64,000 bases of DNA, from assembly GCA_019636625.1 (NCBI GenBank), contig JAHBXE010000012.1:1-64000 (forward strand), written 5' to 3'. Shown in pieces: positions 53,151-62,300 of this stretch. This DNA is from Phycisphaeraceae bacterium (GTDB lineage Bacteria > Planctomycetota > Phycisphaerae > Phycisphaerales > UBA1924). The position numbers and the translations under genes were made by a program. The stretch's first letter is position 1. Each line of letters starts with the position of its first letter. The notes under the pieces are model-generated. The model was given only the letters and a program-made list of their open reading frames with translations, made no database searches and was not told the DNA's origin.

Positions 53151-54773
53151 ATGGCGACCAAGCAAATCATGTTCGACGATGCGGCCCTCCTCGAGATGAA
53201 GAAGGGCGTTGATCGCCTCGCCGAGGCCGTCAAGTGCACCATGGGCCCGAGCGGGCGCCACGTGGTGATCGAAAAGTCGTACGGCGGTCCGGCCGTCACC
53301 AAGGACGGTGTCTCCGTCTCCAAGGAGATCACCCTGCCCCAGCCCTTCGAGTCCATGGGCGCCAAGATGGTGAACGAGGTCGCCAAGAAGACCGCCGACA
53401 AGGCCGGCGACGGCACCACCGCCGCGACGGTTCTCGCGCAGGCCATCTTCTCCGAGGGCCTCCGCCATTTGACCGCCGGCGCGAACCCGGTCCACCTGCA
53501 GCGGGGCATCAACGCCGCCGCCAACGCCGCGGCCGAGGCGATCGACAAGATGGCCGTGAAGTGCCGCGGGAAGGACGATTACAAGAAGATCGCCACCGTC
53601 TCCGCAAACCACGACGCCAACGTCGGCGAGCTCATCGCCGAGGCGATCGCCAAGGTCGGCGCCGAAGGCGTGGTCGTGGTCGAGGAAGGCAAGTCCGCCG
53701 AGACCACGCTGGATTACGTCGAGGGCATGCAGTTCGACAAGGGCTACCTCTCGCCGTACTTCATGACCGATCCCAAGACGGCCGAGTGCGTCTTCGAGGA
53801 CTGCTACATCCTCATCTACGAGAAGAAGATCAGCAACCTGCCCGATCTTCTGCCCCTGCTCAACAAGGTCGTGATGACCGGCAAGCCGCTGCTCCTCATC
53901 GCCGAAGAAGTCGAGAACGAGGCGCTCGCAACGCTGGTCGTGAACCGTCTCCGTGGCTCGCTGAAGATCTGCGCCGTGAAGGCCCCCGGCTTCGGCGATC
54001 GCCGCAAGGCCATGCTCGGCGACATCGCCGTCCTCACCGGCGGCACGTTCATCGCCGAGGACCTGGGCCGCACGCTTGAATCCGTCGAGGTCTCCGAACT
54101 CGGCCGGGCCAAGAAGGTCGTGATCACCAAGGACAACACGACGATCATCGAAGGCGCCGGCAAGAAGGCCGACATCCAGGGCCGCGCGGCACAGATCAAG
54201 GCCCAGCACGACAAGTCCACCAGCGACTACGACCGCGAGAAGCTCATGGAGCGTCTCGCGAAGCTCACCGGCGGCGTGGCCATGATCAAGGTCGGCGGTT
54301 CGTCCGAGCTCGCCATGAAGGCCCTCAAGGACCTCGTGGACGATGCGCTGCACGCGACCCGCGCCGCCGCGAAGGAGGGATATGTCCCCGGTGGCGGCGT
54401 CGCCCTGCTCCGCACGCAGGAAGCCATTCTCGCGGCCCAGAAGAAGGCCAAGGGCGATGAGAAGATCGGCTTCGACATCGTCGCCAAGGCCGTCGAGGCC
54501 TGCGCCTACCAGATCGCCGAGAACGCCGGCTTCGACGGCGACCTCGTCGTCGAGAAGATCAAGGAGGGCGGCAAGGGCGGGAACTCCTACGGCTTCAACG
54601 CCGCGACGGGCGAGTACACCGACCTGGTCAAGGATGGGATCATCGACCCGGCGCTGGTGGCGAAGTCGGCCCTGATAAACGCGGCGTCCGTCGCGGGATT
54701 GATGCTGACCACCGATGTGTTGATCACCGAGCTCAAGGAAGACAAGGCGCCGGCGGAGGGTGCCGTGGCGTGA
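53151..54773 (+). CDS. groEL2: Chaperonin GroEL, paralogue 2 (no GGM tail)
   Basis: This 540-residue GroEL has the ATP motifs [20 protein letters not shown] and [15 protein letters not shown], full apical segments ([20 protein letters not shown]) and normal length. Its C-terminus ends [12 protein letters not shown] with no GGM repeat. It lacks the insertion seen in paralogue 1. No groES is adjacent, so it probably works with the groES at 51760 or a different partner. GGAG is 12 bp before the ATG. Confidence 0.95.
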   Translation: MATKQIMFDDAALLEMKKGVDRLAEAVKCTMGPSGRHVVIEKSYGGPAVTKDGVSVSKEITLPQPFESMGAKMVNEVAKKTADKAGDGTTAATVLAQAIFSEGLRHLTAGANPVHLQRGINAAANAAAEAIDKMAVKCRGKDDYKKIATVSANHDANVGELIAEAIAKVGAEGVVVVEEGKSAETTLDYVEGMQFDKGYLSPYFMTDPKTAECVFEDCYILIYEKKISNLPDLLPLLNKVVMTGKPLLLIAEEVENEALATLVVNRLRGSLKICAVKAPGFGDRRKAMLGDIAVLTGGTFIAEDLGRTLESVEVSELGRAKKVVITKDNTTIIEGAGKKADIQGRAAQIKAQHDKSTSDYDREKLMERLAKLTGGVAMIKVGGSSELAMKALKDLVDDALHATRAAAKEGYVPGGGVALLRTQEAILAAQKKAKGDEKIGFDIVAKAVEACAYQIAENAGFDGDLVVEKIKEGGKGGNSYGFNAATGEYTDLVKDGIIDPALVAKSALINAASVAGLMLTTDVLITELKEDKAPAEGAVA

Positions 54774-54809
54774 CGCGAGGGCGACTCCGACGTTTCGAAA
54801 GGACTCGCG

Positions 54810-55421
54810 ATGGATCTCGTAATGGCCAATAGCGTGGGTGCGGCTTGGGTCCAAGCGAGTTGCGCTATCGTTGCGTTGCTGGCGACGTTGTGGCTGGCTC
54901 GCCTCACGCGGACGTACGTACTTCTCAGCCGCCAGTTGCTTGCAGCCCAGACGGAGCCACAAGTAGCGATCTACGTTCGTCCATCGGCGCGCGGCACGCC
55001 ATGGCCGGAGTTGGTGGTCGAGAACTTTGGCGGGGGTCCCGCTTTTGAAGTGAAATTCGACTCTAACTGGCATGACTTGGAGAAAGTGATCAGTAAAGAC
55101 GGCTGCGATTGCTTGAAACGAGGCATTCCTGTGCTTCCGATTCGCCGTCCGGTTGTTTACGACTTGCACGAGGTGTACGGCGAGGGCAAGACCTGGTCAA
55201 CGAGCTCGGTGCCGGTTCGAGTTAGCTTCGCTCGCGCACCCGGCCGGTGGAGTCGAACAGAGCACGAAGGCGTGATCTCACTTGAGCCGTTAACGGGGCT
55301 CGGGATCGACGTTAATGCTGAGCCGTTGCGGAAGATTGCGACGGACTTGCAGAAGATTAGGCGAGTGATGGAGAGTGCTTCACGGACTCGTGAGGACTTC
55401 GCGGCGCCATTCAAGCCCTGA
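54810..55421 (+). CDS. Membrane-anchored protein of unknown function
   Basis: The 203-residue protein has one N-terminal hydrophobic segment (ASCAIVALLATLWLARLTRT) and then a cytosolic or periplasmic domain with VAIYVRPSARGTPWPELVVE and ENFGGGPAFEVKFDSNWHDL, a beta-sandwich pattern. Similar single-helix proteins are common hypotheticals in many phyla. AGGA is 6 bp before the ATG. Its composition is lower in GC than the chaperone genes around it. It separates groEL2 from dnaJ. Confidence 0.7.
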   Translation: MDLVMANSVGAAWVQASCAIVALLATLWLARLTRTYVLLSRQLLAAQTEPQVAIYVRPSARGTPWPELVVENFGGGPAFEVKFDSNWHDLEKVISKDGCDCLKRGIPVLPIRRPVVYDLHEVYGEGKTWSTSSVPVRVSFARAPGRWSRTEHEGVISLEPLTGLGIDVNAEPLRKIATDLQKIRRVMESASRTREDFAAPFKP

Positions 55422-55427
55422 TTTCCC

Positions 55428-56600
55428 ATGCCCACCACCCGCGACTACTACGAGATCCTCTCCATCGAGCGCACCGCCGACGGCGAGGAGATCAAGCGCG
55501 CCTACCGCCGCCTCGCAATGAAGTACCACCCGGATCGCAACCCCAACGATCCGGAGGCCGAAGCCAAGTTCAAGGAAGCCGCCGAGGCCTACGAGGTTCT
55601 GTCCGATCCCGGCAAGCGCCAACGCTACGACCAGTTCGGGCACGAGGGCGTACGTGGTCAGGGTGCCGCGGCCCACGACTTCTCCCGCATGAACGTCCAG
55701 GACATCTTCTCGATGTTCGAGGACATTCTGGGCGGTGGCGGGGGTTTCGGCGGGTTCGGCGGTGGGGGGCGCGGCCGGCAGCGCGGTGTCGCCCGAGGCT
55801 ACGACCTCGAGACGGAAGTCGCCCTCTCGCTCGAAGATGTCCTCAAAGGCACCGAGCGCGAGGTCGAGTTCACGCGGATGGACGTCTGCGAGACCTGCAC
55901 CGGCTCTGGCGCGAAGGCAGGCTCCAAGCCCGTTTCCTGCCCGACCTGCGGCGGCCAGGGCAAGGTCCAACAGGCCGGCCTCGGCGGCATGTTCCGCATG
56001 GTCACCGTTTGCCCGCATTGCGGCGGCCGCGGCCAGATCGTCAAGGATCTCTGCGAAACCTGCCGCGGCAAGGGTCGCCAGGCCCGCAAGCGGAAACTCT
56101 CGGTCAAGATCCCACCCGGCATCTCCGACGGTCAGGCCGTCCGCATTCAGGGCGAGGGCGAGCCCCCGCCACAAGAGCTCTCGCCCAGCGGTGAGGGCGT
56201 CCGCGGCGACCTTCACGTGGTGGTGCGGGTCAGGGAGCACAAGACCTTCGCTCGCGACGGCGACCACCTGCTGCTCGAGATGCCGATCTCGTTCACACAG
56301 GCCGCGCTCGGCGCCGAGGTCAACGTGCCGACGCTCGAGGGCCATGACAAGTTGAAGATCCCGCGCGGGACGCAGCACGGCGCCCTGTTCCGCGTGATCG
56401 GTCAGGGTCTGCCCAACCTTCGCAGCGGCCGGCGGGGCGACTTGGTCGTTGTGACCAAGATCGAAATGCCCAAGAAGCTCTCCACCACGCAGGAGAAGCT
56501 GCTGCGAGAGTTCGCGGCAACCGAGAACGAGAGCGTCCTGCCCGAGAGTCAGGGCTTCCTGAAGAAGATGAAAGACTTGCTCGGCAAGGGAGGGAGCTGA
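55428..56600 (+). CDS. dnaJ: Chaperone DnaJ (Hsp40)
   Basis: The 390-residue protein has a J domain with the HPD motif (residues 34-36, [11 protein letters not shown]), a Gly/Phe-rich linker ([13 protein letters not shown]), four zinc repeats ([32 protein letters not shown]) and the C-terminal substrate-binding domains. It stimulates DnaK and holds unfolded proteins. grpE follows 3 bp downstream; dnaK is not in the window. The first 6 bp separate it from the preceding unknown gene. Confidence 0.96.
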   Translation: MPTTRDYYEILSIERTADGEEIKRAYRRLAMKYHPDRNPNDPEAEAKFKEAAEAYEVLSDPGKRQRYDQFGHEGVRGQGAAAHDFSRMNVQDIFSMFEDILGGGGGFGGFGGGGRGRQRGVARGYDLETEVALSLEDVLKGTEREVEFTRMDVCETCTGSGAKAGSKPVSCPTCGGQGKVQQAGLGGMFRMVTVCPHCGGRGQIVKDLCETCRGKGRQARKRKLSVKIPPGISDGQAVRIQGEGEPPPQELSPSGEGVRGDLHVVVRVREHKTFARDGDHLLLEMPISFTQAALGAEVNVPTLEGHDKLKIPRGTQHGALFRVIGQGLPNLRSGRRGDLVVVTKIEMPKKLSTTQEKLLREFAATENESVLPESQGFLKKMKDLLGKGGS

Positions 56601-56603
56601 ACC

Positions 56604-57191
56604 ATGGCGTTCGGACGACCCAGGGAAGACAAGCGAAAGGATCAGGATCCGAACACCCCGTCGGAGGGTGAGGGCATGCAGGCGACCGAGTCCGACGCGG
56701 CGCAGCAGGAAATTGCCCGCCTACAGGCCGCGTGCGACGATCTCAACCAGAAGTACCTCCGTACCCTGGCGGACTACCAGAACTCGCAGCGTCGAGCAGT
56801 CTCGAACGAGCGAGAAGCCAAGCAGCAGGGCATCACCTCCGTCGTGCTCAACGTGGTGACGGTTCTCGACCACTTCGATCTTGCACTGGCGCAGGATCCC
56901 GCCAAGGCGTCGGTGGAGTCGATCGTGAGCGGCGTCAAGGTGATCCGCGATGAACTGATGCGCGTGCTCCAGAACCACGGCGTCAAGGTGATCGAGTCGC
57001 CCCGGAATGGCGAGTTCGATCCTTCGATCCACCAGGCGGTCATGCAGGTGGACGCCCAGGATGTGGAGCCGGGTCGCATCGTCGCGACGCTTCAGCCGGG
57101 ATTCCAGCTCAATGACAGGGTCATCCGCCCCGCGACCGTGACGGTCGCTCGCAAGCCGGAATCGGCCTCCCCCGCTGCGGAGAACGCGTAG
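56604..57191 (+). CDS. grpE: Nucleotide exchange factor GrpE
   Basis: The 195-residue protein has a Glu/Ala-rich N-terminal helix (AAQQEIARLQAACDDLNQKY), the GrpE core (LRTLADYQNSQRRAVSNERE, VVLNVVTVLDHFDLALAQDP) and a C-terminal beta domain (VEPGRIVATLQPGFQLNDRV, IRPATVTVARKP). It releases ADP from DnaK. It is coupled to dnaJ upstream and to the FmdB gene, whose GTG overlaps its stop by one base. Confidence 0.95.
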   Translation: MAFGRPREDKRKDQDPNTPSEGEGMQATESDAAQQEIARLQAACDDLNQKYLRTLADYQNSQRRAVSNEREAKQQGITSVVLNVVTVLDHFDLALAQDPAKASVESIVSGVKVIRDELMRVLQNHGVKVIESPRNGEFDPSIHQAVMQVDAQDVEPGRIVATLQPGFQLNDRVIRPATVTVARKPESASPAAENA

Positions 57192-57520
57192 TGCCCACGT
57201 ACGAGTACATCTGCCGCAAGTGCGAGCACGAGTTCGACGTCTTTCAGTCGATGACCGAAGCGCCCAAGCGCAAGTGCCCCAAGTGCGGGAAGAACGCGCT
57301 CGAGCGAAAGATCGGCCTCGGCGCCGCGATTCTGTTCAAGGGCTCGGGCTTCTACCAGACCGACTACCGCAGCGAGTCCTACAAAAAGGCCGCAGAAGCC
57401 GAGAAGCCGGCCAAGGCGGAGGCCAAGTCAGAATCCAAGTCGGAAGCCAAGCCCGAGCCCAAGCCCGCCAAGGAATCGAAGAAGTCCGACGCCAAGCCCA
57501 AGGCCGCCAAGAAGGAGTGA
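57191..57520 (+). CDS. FmdB-family zinc-ribbon protein
   Basis: The 109-residue protein starts with a GTG overlapping the grpE stop. It has a FmdB zinc ribbon (MPTYEYICRKCEHEFDVFQS, KRKCPKCGKNALERKIG) with four cysteines. The last half is a low-complexity tail of repeated Lys/Ala/Glu/Pro/Ser, probably disordered. FmdB-like proteins are regulators or assembly factors of unknown mechanism. Translation is likely coupled to grpE. Confidence 0.85.
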   Translation: MPTYEYICRKCEHEFDVFQSMTEAPKRKCPKCGKNALERKIGLGAAILFKGSGFYQTDYRSESYKKAAEAEKPAKAEAKSESKSEAKPEPKPAKESKKSDAKPKAAKKE

Positions 57521-57531
57521 ACCCGGGCGCC

Positions 57532-57918
57532 ATGCAGGTTCTCGCGCACGGTATTGATCTCGTCGACGTCGCCCGCATCGGACGAATGGTCGCGGAGCAC
57601 GGCGAGTCATTCCTCTCCCGCTGCTTCACCGAAGGCGAGCGGGCCTACGCCGGAGACCGCAAACGCCGGGATGAACACCTCGCCGCGCGGTTCGCGGCCA
57701 AGGAAGCCGTGCTCAAGGCTCTCGGCACCGGCTGGTCCAATGGCATCGCCTGGACCGATGTCGAAGTTGTGCTCCTGCCCAGCGGCCAGCCGACGATCAG
57801 CCTCAGCGGCCGCGCCGCCGAACTCGCCCAGGCGCAGGGCATCCGCGCATGGCTGCTCTCGCTGAGCCACACCGAGACGCACGCCATCGCCTCCGCGATC
57901 GGCGTGGCCAACGGATAG
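57532..57918 (+). CDS. acpS: Holo-[acyl-carrier-protein] synthase
   Basis: The 128-residue AcpS transfers 4'-phosphopantetheine to acyl carrier proteins. It has LAHGIDLVDVARIGRMVAEH (metal-binding Asp) and the conserved helix ARFAAKEAVLKALGTGWSNG. The ATG at 57532 starts at the family N-terminus. It lies in the grpE-fmdB run with short gaps. It is not next to fatty-acid genes here, but an AMP-dependent ligase is 1.6 kb downstream. Confidence 0.95.
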   Translation: MQVLAHGIDLVDVARIGRMVAEHGESFLSRCFTEGERAYAGDRKRRDEHLAARFAAKEAVLKALGTGWSNGIAWTDVEVVLLPSGQPTISLSGRAAELAQAQGIRAWLLSLSHTETHAIASAIGVANG

Positions 57919-57928
57919 GCTTGTGCCC

Positions 57929-58417
57929 ATGCTGATCCGCGACTTCAGCGAGGCCGACGTCGCCCCCGCGTGCGCGCTGTCGAACCACTACATCGAACAC
58001 ACCGCGGTTCACTTCGGCCTCCATCCATACACACCGGAAGAGTTCCGCTCCATCTGGGCCGCAGGTCGCGAGACCTACCCCTGGCTGGCGGCGGAAGTGG
58101 GGGGGACGTTTGCCGGATTCGCGAAGGCCGGTCGATGGCGTGAGCGAGAGGCGTACAGATTCACGGCGGAAGCCGGTCTCTACGTTGACGCGCGTTTCCA
58201 CGGCCGGGGGATCGGTACCGCCCTCTACCGTGAGCTGTTCGCCCGTCTGAAACGTTCTGGCTTCCACACCGTCGTCGCCGGCGTCACACTCCCAAACCCC
58301 GCCTCGGAACGTTTGCACGAAGCCATGGGCTTTCACCGGGTCGGCGTGTTCCGCGAAGTCGGCCGGAAGTTCGACGCATGGCACGACACCGGTTGGTACC
58401 AGTTGATGCTCGAGTAG
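57929..58417 (+). CDS. GNAT acetyltransferase, phosphinothricin acetyltransferase-like
   Basis: The 162-residue protein matches the N-acyltransferase family related to phosphinothricin acetyltransferase: LIRDFSEADVAPACALSNHY, AAEVGGTFAGFAKAG, the acetyl-CoA loop YVDARFHGRGIGTALYRELF, and VAGVTLPNPASERLHEAMGF. The substrate is unknown; related enzymes act on amino acids or methionine derivatives. ATG at 57929 is chosen over GTG at 57923 by spacing from GGATAGG. It ends the chaperone-acpS run. Confidence 0.85.
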   Translation: MLIRDFSEADVAPACALSNHYIEHTAVHFGLHPYTPEEFRSIWAAGRETYPWLAAEVGGTFAGFAKAGRWREREAYRFTAEAGLYVDARFHGRGIGTALYRELFARLKRSGFHTVVAGVTLPNPASERLHEAMGFHRVGVFREVGRKFDAWHDTGWYQLMLE

Positions 58418-58424
58418 CGCAACG

Positions 58425-59447
58425 CTACCTGGGCCCGGCGCTCGCCGCGGCCTTCTCCTTGGCCGACAGGAAAGGCACGAACTCTTCCTTGTACCACTTG
58501 CGCCAGGCCGCCTGGTCCCAGCCGAGCCGATTGGTCGGCTGGCCCCACGCTTCACTTGAAAGCCCGACGAGCGCGTTGTGCACCTCGATGTGGTAGGTGA
58601 TCACCGCCGCGTCGACGATTCGGAGTACCGTGCCGCTGGTGATGACGCTGACCGTCGGGTCGAACGCGACGGCACTGTCGCCCACCACAGGCGTCAGGTC
58701 GCTGACAAAGGCCTGCTGTGTGCCGACCATGATCCACGCCAACGACCGGCCGTCGTCCCCGCCCCCGCCTGTCTGCACCGTCTGCCCCTGGATCTGCGCG
58801 TTGATCAGCATCGGGATCGCTTCGATCAGCTTGAACTGCTGCGCCAGGCCCGCGGCGGTTGCCAGGCTCTCGCTGTCGCGGCTGCGCAGCCCTTCGGCGA
58901 TGACGCTCTTGATGCGGTAGCTCGCCGCCGTCGGGAGATCGGCATCCTTCATCCGCCGGCCAAGCACAACCGCCGCTTCAGACCTCATCTCTTTCTGCTT
59001 GCCAAACACCGCCACCCAAGCGAGCACCGTATCGGCCTCGTCATTCTTCTGCTCCGCCAGATGCTCCAACACGGCCTTGCGGACATCAGCACCCTCTTTC
59101 TCGAAAATCGAGACAAGACTGTCATAGATCAGCGGCTGCGTATACCCACGGATCTTGGCGATACCCGCCTGCCGCAACTCCGTCTTGCGGATGTTGTGGA
59201 TGTACTGGTACCGGATCTTGTACAGTTCCTTCTCCAGCTCGCGTTTGATCTTCTGGCGGCGGGCGTACTCCTGGACCCTCGGATCGTCCGGGTTCTGGAT
59301 CTGCACCGCAACCCAACCGGGAACGTCGTCGCCCGTGGTGGACTCGAACTTCACCTCGGCCTGTCCCATGGCCCGGCCGACCAAGAGCAGAAGGCACGCC
59401 GCCGCGACCGCGTTGGTCAATGAGGGGGGCTTTGCATGGGTGTTCAT
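58425..59447 (-). CDS. Exported helical-repeat protein of unknown function
   Basis: The 340-residue protein has a signal peptide (AVAAACLLLLVGRAMGQAEV) and then helical segments such as YDSLVSIFEKEGADVRKAVL, NDEADTVLAWVAVFGK and SRDSESLATAAGLAQQ that look HEAT-like. The C-terminal part has a beta-rich stretch (TVSVITSGTVLRIVDAAVIT) and RLGWDQAAWRKWYKEEFV. I do not recognise a family. The ATG at 59447 gives the signal peptide; the frame is open upstream but is overlapped by the divergent ligase. It is leftward and alone. Confidence 0.75.
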   Translation of the reverse strand: MNTHAKPPSLTNAVAAACLLLLVGRAMGQAEVKFESTTGDDVPGWVAVQIQNPDDPRVQEYARRQKIKRELEKELYKIRYQYIHNIRKTELRQAGIAKIRGYTQPLIYDSLVSIFEKEGADVRKAVLEHLAEQKNDEADTVLAWVAVFGKQKEMRSEAAVVLGRRMKDADLPTAASYRIKSVIAEGLRSRDSESLATAAGLAQQFKLIEAIPMLINAQIQGQTVQTGGGGDDGRSLAWIMVGTQQAFVSDLTPVVGDSAVAFDPTVSVITSGTVLRIVDAAVITYHIEVHNALVGLSSEAWGQPTNRLGWDQAAWRKWYKEEFVPFLSAKEKAAASAGPR

Positions 59448-59527
59448 TGCAGGTAGTACTCCCGATCCCCGTCCGGGTTCCATGGTGGCCCTACGCAAAC
59501 GCTTCGGAAACGCTAGGCTTCGCACCG

Positions 59528-60991
59528 ATGAGCCTGCACCGGCCAATACTCCGCTGCCTCCTGACCCACCCCCGCCGCACGTTGATGACCGATGACAACC
59601 GGTCGTACAAGGGGATTGAGGTCCTGGTCGCCTCGCTGCACATGGCGGGCCAGATCCAGAGAGTCTGCAAGTCGAAGACGGTGGGAATCCTGCTCCCCAC
59701 GGGGGGTGCATTCCCCATCGCCGCGCTCGGGGCCTGGATCCTTGGCAAGACGGTTGTACCCCTGAACTACCTCTTGAAAAGGGAGGAGTTGACCTACGTC
59801 ATCGGTGACTGCGAGACCGACACCATCATCTCCGCCGGGCCCATGCTCGAGTACCTCGGGTACCGGCCGGAGATTCCCAACCTCATCGAGATGGACACGG
59901 TCCGTTTCAAGGGATTCCCGCCGCTCCGCTTCCCCGCGGCCGCGGCGGACGACGACCTCGCCGTCCTGCTCTACACCTCCGGCACCAGCGGCAAGCCCAA
60001 GGGCGTGATGCTCACGCACGGCAACCTGACGTCCAACATTCAGCAGTGCATCGACCATGTCCACTTCACCTCCGAGGAAGTGATGCTCGGCGTGCTGCCG
60101 CAGTTCCACTCCTTCGGGTTGACGGTTCTCACCCTGCTCCCGCTCACGCTCGGCTGCCGCGTTGTGTACTCGGCCCGGTTCATCCCGCAACGGATCATCA
60201 AACTCATACGCGAGCACAAGCCGACCGCCTTCGTGGCCATTCCTTCGATGTACAACGCGCTGATGGTGGTCAAAGGCGTTCAGGCCGACGACTTCGACTC
60301 GGTGAAGTACATCGTCTCGGGCGGCGAGCCGCTGCCCGACGCCGTCTTCCAGTCGTTCAAGGAGAAGTTCGGGAAGATCATCAACGAAGGGTACGGATTG
60401 ACGGAGACATCTCCAGTGACGCACTGGTGCCGCCCCGGTGAGTGGCGGGCGCACTCCGTCGGCCCCGCCCTCCCCCGGATGGGTGTGAAGATCAAGGACC
60501 CGACCACGGGCGCCGTGCTCGGACCGGACACGGACGGCGAGGTCGTCATGAAGGGCCCGAACGTGATGAAGGGGTACTTCAAGCTGCCCGCGGAAACGGC
60601 GGCGACCTTCGACGCCGAGGGCTACTTCAAGACCGGCGACATGGGGCGCGTGGACAAGGATGGTTTCCTGTACATCACCGGCCGGATCAAGGAGATGCTG
60701 ATCATCGGCGGCGAGAACGTCTTCCCTCGTGAGATCGAAGAGGTCCTCAACCGTCACCCGGCTGTCAATGCCTCCGGCGTCATCGGGATCCACGATCCCA
60801 TGCGGGGCGAGTTGCCGCTGGCCTTCGTCGAGCTGAAGGAAGGGCAGACAACGGACGAGAAATCGCTCAAGATCTGGTGCCGCGAGAGTCTCGCCGGGTA
60901 CAAGGTCCCCTCGGAGATCCGCATCATCCCGGCCCTGCCGCGGAACCCGACGGGAAAGATCATGCGACGTGAGCTCAAGAAGCTGGTGTAG
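59528..60991 (+). CDS. AMP-dependent acyl-CoA/acyl-ACP synthetase family protein
   Basis: The 487-residue enzyme activates a carboxylic acid with ATP. It has the P-loop LYTSGTSGKPKGVMLTHGN (motif A3), GYGLTETSPVTH (A5), YFKTGDMGRVDKDGFLYITG (A7 and A8) and the catalytic Lys near NPTGKIMRR (A10). Its shortness and N-terminus resemble long-chain fatty-acid or Aas-type ligases. The nearby acpS suggests, but does not show, acyl-ACP use. ATG at 59528 starts the domain. A transaldolase-like gene follows after 50 bp. Confidence 0.87.
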   Translation: MSLHRPILRCLLTHPRRTLMTDDNRSYKGIEVLVASLHMAGQIQRVCKSKTVGILLPTGGAFPIAALGAWILGKTVVPLNYLLKREELTYVIGDCETDTIISAGPMLEYLGYRPEIPNLIEMDTVRFKGFPPLRFPAAAADDDLAVLLYTSGTSGKPKGVMLTHGNLTSNIQQCIDHVHFTSEEVMLGVLPQFHSFGLTVLTLLPLTLGCRVVYSARFIPQRIIKLIREHKPTAFVAIPSMYNALMVVKGVQADDFDSVKYIVSGGEPLPDAVFQSFKEKFGKIINEGYGLTETSPVTHWCRPGEWRAHSVGPALPRMGVKIKDPTTGAVLGPDTDGEVVMKGPNVMKGYFKLPAETAATFDAEGYFKTGDMGRVDKDGFLYITGRIKEMLIIGGENVFPREIEEVLNRHPAVNASGVIGIHDPMRGELPLAFVELKEGQTTDEKSLKIWCRESLAGYKVPSEIRIIPALPRNPTGKIMRRELKKLV

Positions 60992-61041
60992 CCCCGGAAG
61001 GCGGGGATACCCGATAAACTCAAGGGCCACGGAGAACTCGC

Positions 61042-61686
61042 ATGGAACTGTACATCGACACCGCCAGCCTGGATGAGATCAAGCAAGCCCACGACATGGG
61101 CGTTCTCGACGGGGTGACCACCAATCCCTCGCTCATCGCCAAGGAGAAGGTGCCCTACGCCAAGCGCCTGGCCGAGATCTGCGAGGTCGTCAAGGGGCCG
61201 GTCTCGGCGGAAGTGATCGCGACCGACTACGAGGGCATGCTCAAGGAAGGGCGCGAGCACGCCAAGATCGCGCCCAACATTGTCATCAAGCTGCCCAGCA
61301 CGCTGGACGGCCTTCGGGCGTGCAAGACCTTCAGCGAGGAAGGGAAGAAGACCAACCTGACCCTGTGTTTCCAGCCGATGCAGGCGATGCTCGTGGCCAA
61401 GGCCGGCGCCTTCCTGGTCAGCCCGTTCATTGGTCGGCTTGACGATGTGTCCGAAGATGGGATGGATCTGATCCATCGCATCCGCACGATTTACGACAAC
61501 TACGGGTATAAGACCAAGGTTCTCGCCGCCTCGATCCGCCACCCCAAGCACATGGTGGACTGCGCCCTCGCCGGGGCTGACGTCGCCACGGTGCCCTTCG
61601 CCGTCATCAAGCAACTCCTCAGCCACCCACTCACCGACTCGGGCCTGAAGAAGTTTGTGGAGGACTACCGCAAGGCGTTTGGTTGA
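61042..61686 (+). CDS. Transaldolase/fructose-6-phosphate aldolase (TalC/MipB type)
   Basis: The 214-residue protein is the short TalC-type transaldolase: MELYIDTASLDEIKQAHDMG, GVTTNPSLIAKEK, IVIKLPSTLDGLRACKTFSE (Schiff-base Lys), ANLTLCF-like strand TNLTLCFQPMQAMLVAKAGA and FIGRLDDVSEDGM. It acts either as transaldolase in the pentose phosphate pathway or as fructose-6-phosphate aldolase; the sequence does not decide. A 25-bp inverted repeat follows. Confidence 0.93.
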   Translation: MELYIDTASLDEIKQAHDMGVLDGVTTNPSLIAKEKVPYAKRLAEICEVVKGPVSAEVIATDYEGMLKEGREHAKIAPNIVIKLPSTLDGLRACKTFSEEGKKTNLTLCFQPMQAMLVAKAGAFLVSPFIGRLDDVSEDGMDLIHRIRTIYDNYGYKTKVLAASIRHPKHMVDCALAGADVATVPFAVIKQLLSHPLTDSGLKKFVEDYRKAFG

Positions 61687-61694
61687 GGTGAGTG

Positions 61695-61825
61695 CGCGGA
61701 GGCGCGGAGTTCACGCGGAAGCCGCGGAGAAAAATCAAAGTTGAAGAATCAGAAGCGGCGAGCAAAGTCTGCTCTCGAAAGTGGCCTTACCTCTGTGCCC
61801 TCCGCGTGAACTCCGCGCCTCCGCG
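61695..61825. repeat. 25-bp perfect inverted repeat between convergent genes
   Basis: The arms at 61695-61719 (starting CGCGGAGGCGCGGAGTTCAC) and 61801-61825 are exact reverse complements over 25 bp, separated by 81 bp. The CGCGGAG/TTCACGCGG sequence resembles a short family of dispersed repeats that I recall from other planctomycete genomes. The 131-bp unit lies between the convergent transaldolase and RidA genes. It could fold as a cruciform or terminate both genes. Confidence 0.75.
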
Positions 61826-61832
61826 TACCTCT

Positions 61833-62300
61833 TCACCCCACCTCAAACACAAACTCCACCTCCACGGGCGCGCCCAGCGGCAATGCCACGCTCCCCACCG
61901 CCGCCCGCGCGTGCCGGCCCGCCTCTCCGAAAATCGACACGAGCAACTCGCTCGCGCCGTTGGCCACCTTGGGTTGGTCCGTGAACCCCGGTTCGCTGCA
62001 GACGAACACCCCGACCCGCACCACCTGCCGGATCTTCTCCAGCGTGCCCAGTTCCGCCTTCGCCGCGGCCAGGCCGTTGAGCACACACTGCCTGGCGCAC
62101 TCCTGGGCCCGCTCAATCGACACCTGGGCCGGCACCGTGCCACGGGCCATCAGTTCCCCTCCCCAGAGCGGAATCTGTCCGGAAACGAACAGCAGGTTGC
62201 CCGCCCTTCGGCAGGGGATGTACGCCGCGACCGGCTTGGGGGGGGTGGGAAGTGTCAGTCCAAGTTCAGTCAAACGGCTTTCCGTGTCGATACGACTCAT
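61833..62300 (-). CDS. RidA/YjgF/YER057c/UK114 family protein
   Basis: The 155-residue protein is a RidA-fold protein: GNLLFVSGQIPLWGGELMAR, ECARQCVLNGLAAAKAELG, KIRQVVRVGVFVCSEPGFTD and SELLVSIFGEAGRHARAAVG. RidA enzymes hydrolyse enamine/imine intermediates from PLP enzymes. The N-terminal 25 residues extend the usual ~130-residue size. A conserved Arg follows in HARAAVGS. It is leftward and convergent with the transaldolase gene. Confidence 0.92.
   Translation of the reverse strand: MSRIDTESRLTELGLTLPTPPKPVAAYIPCRRAGNLLFVSGQIPLWGGELMARGTVPAQVSIERAQECARQCVLNGLAAAKAELGTLEKIRQVVRVGVFVCSEPGFTDQPKVANGASELLVSIFGEAGRHARAAVGSVALPLGAPVEVEFVFEVG

Noticed and set aside
54774..54809. Short CGCGAG/CTCGCG dyad between groEL2 and the next gene
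   Set aside because: Only 6 bp per arm with a 24-nt spacer and no T-run; expected by chance at this GC content.
48926..55169. Long minus-strand open frames (651 and 675 codons) opposite the two groEL genes
   Set aside because: They are antisense shadows of groEL1 and groEL2, rich in Asp, Arg, Val and Gly, and have no recognisable domain.
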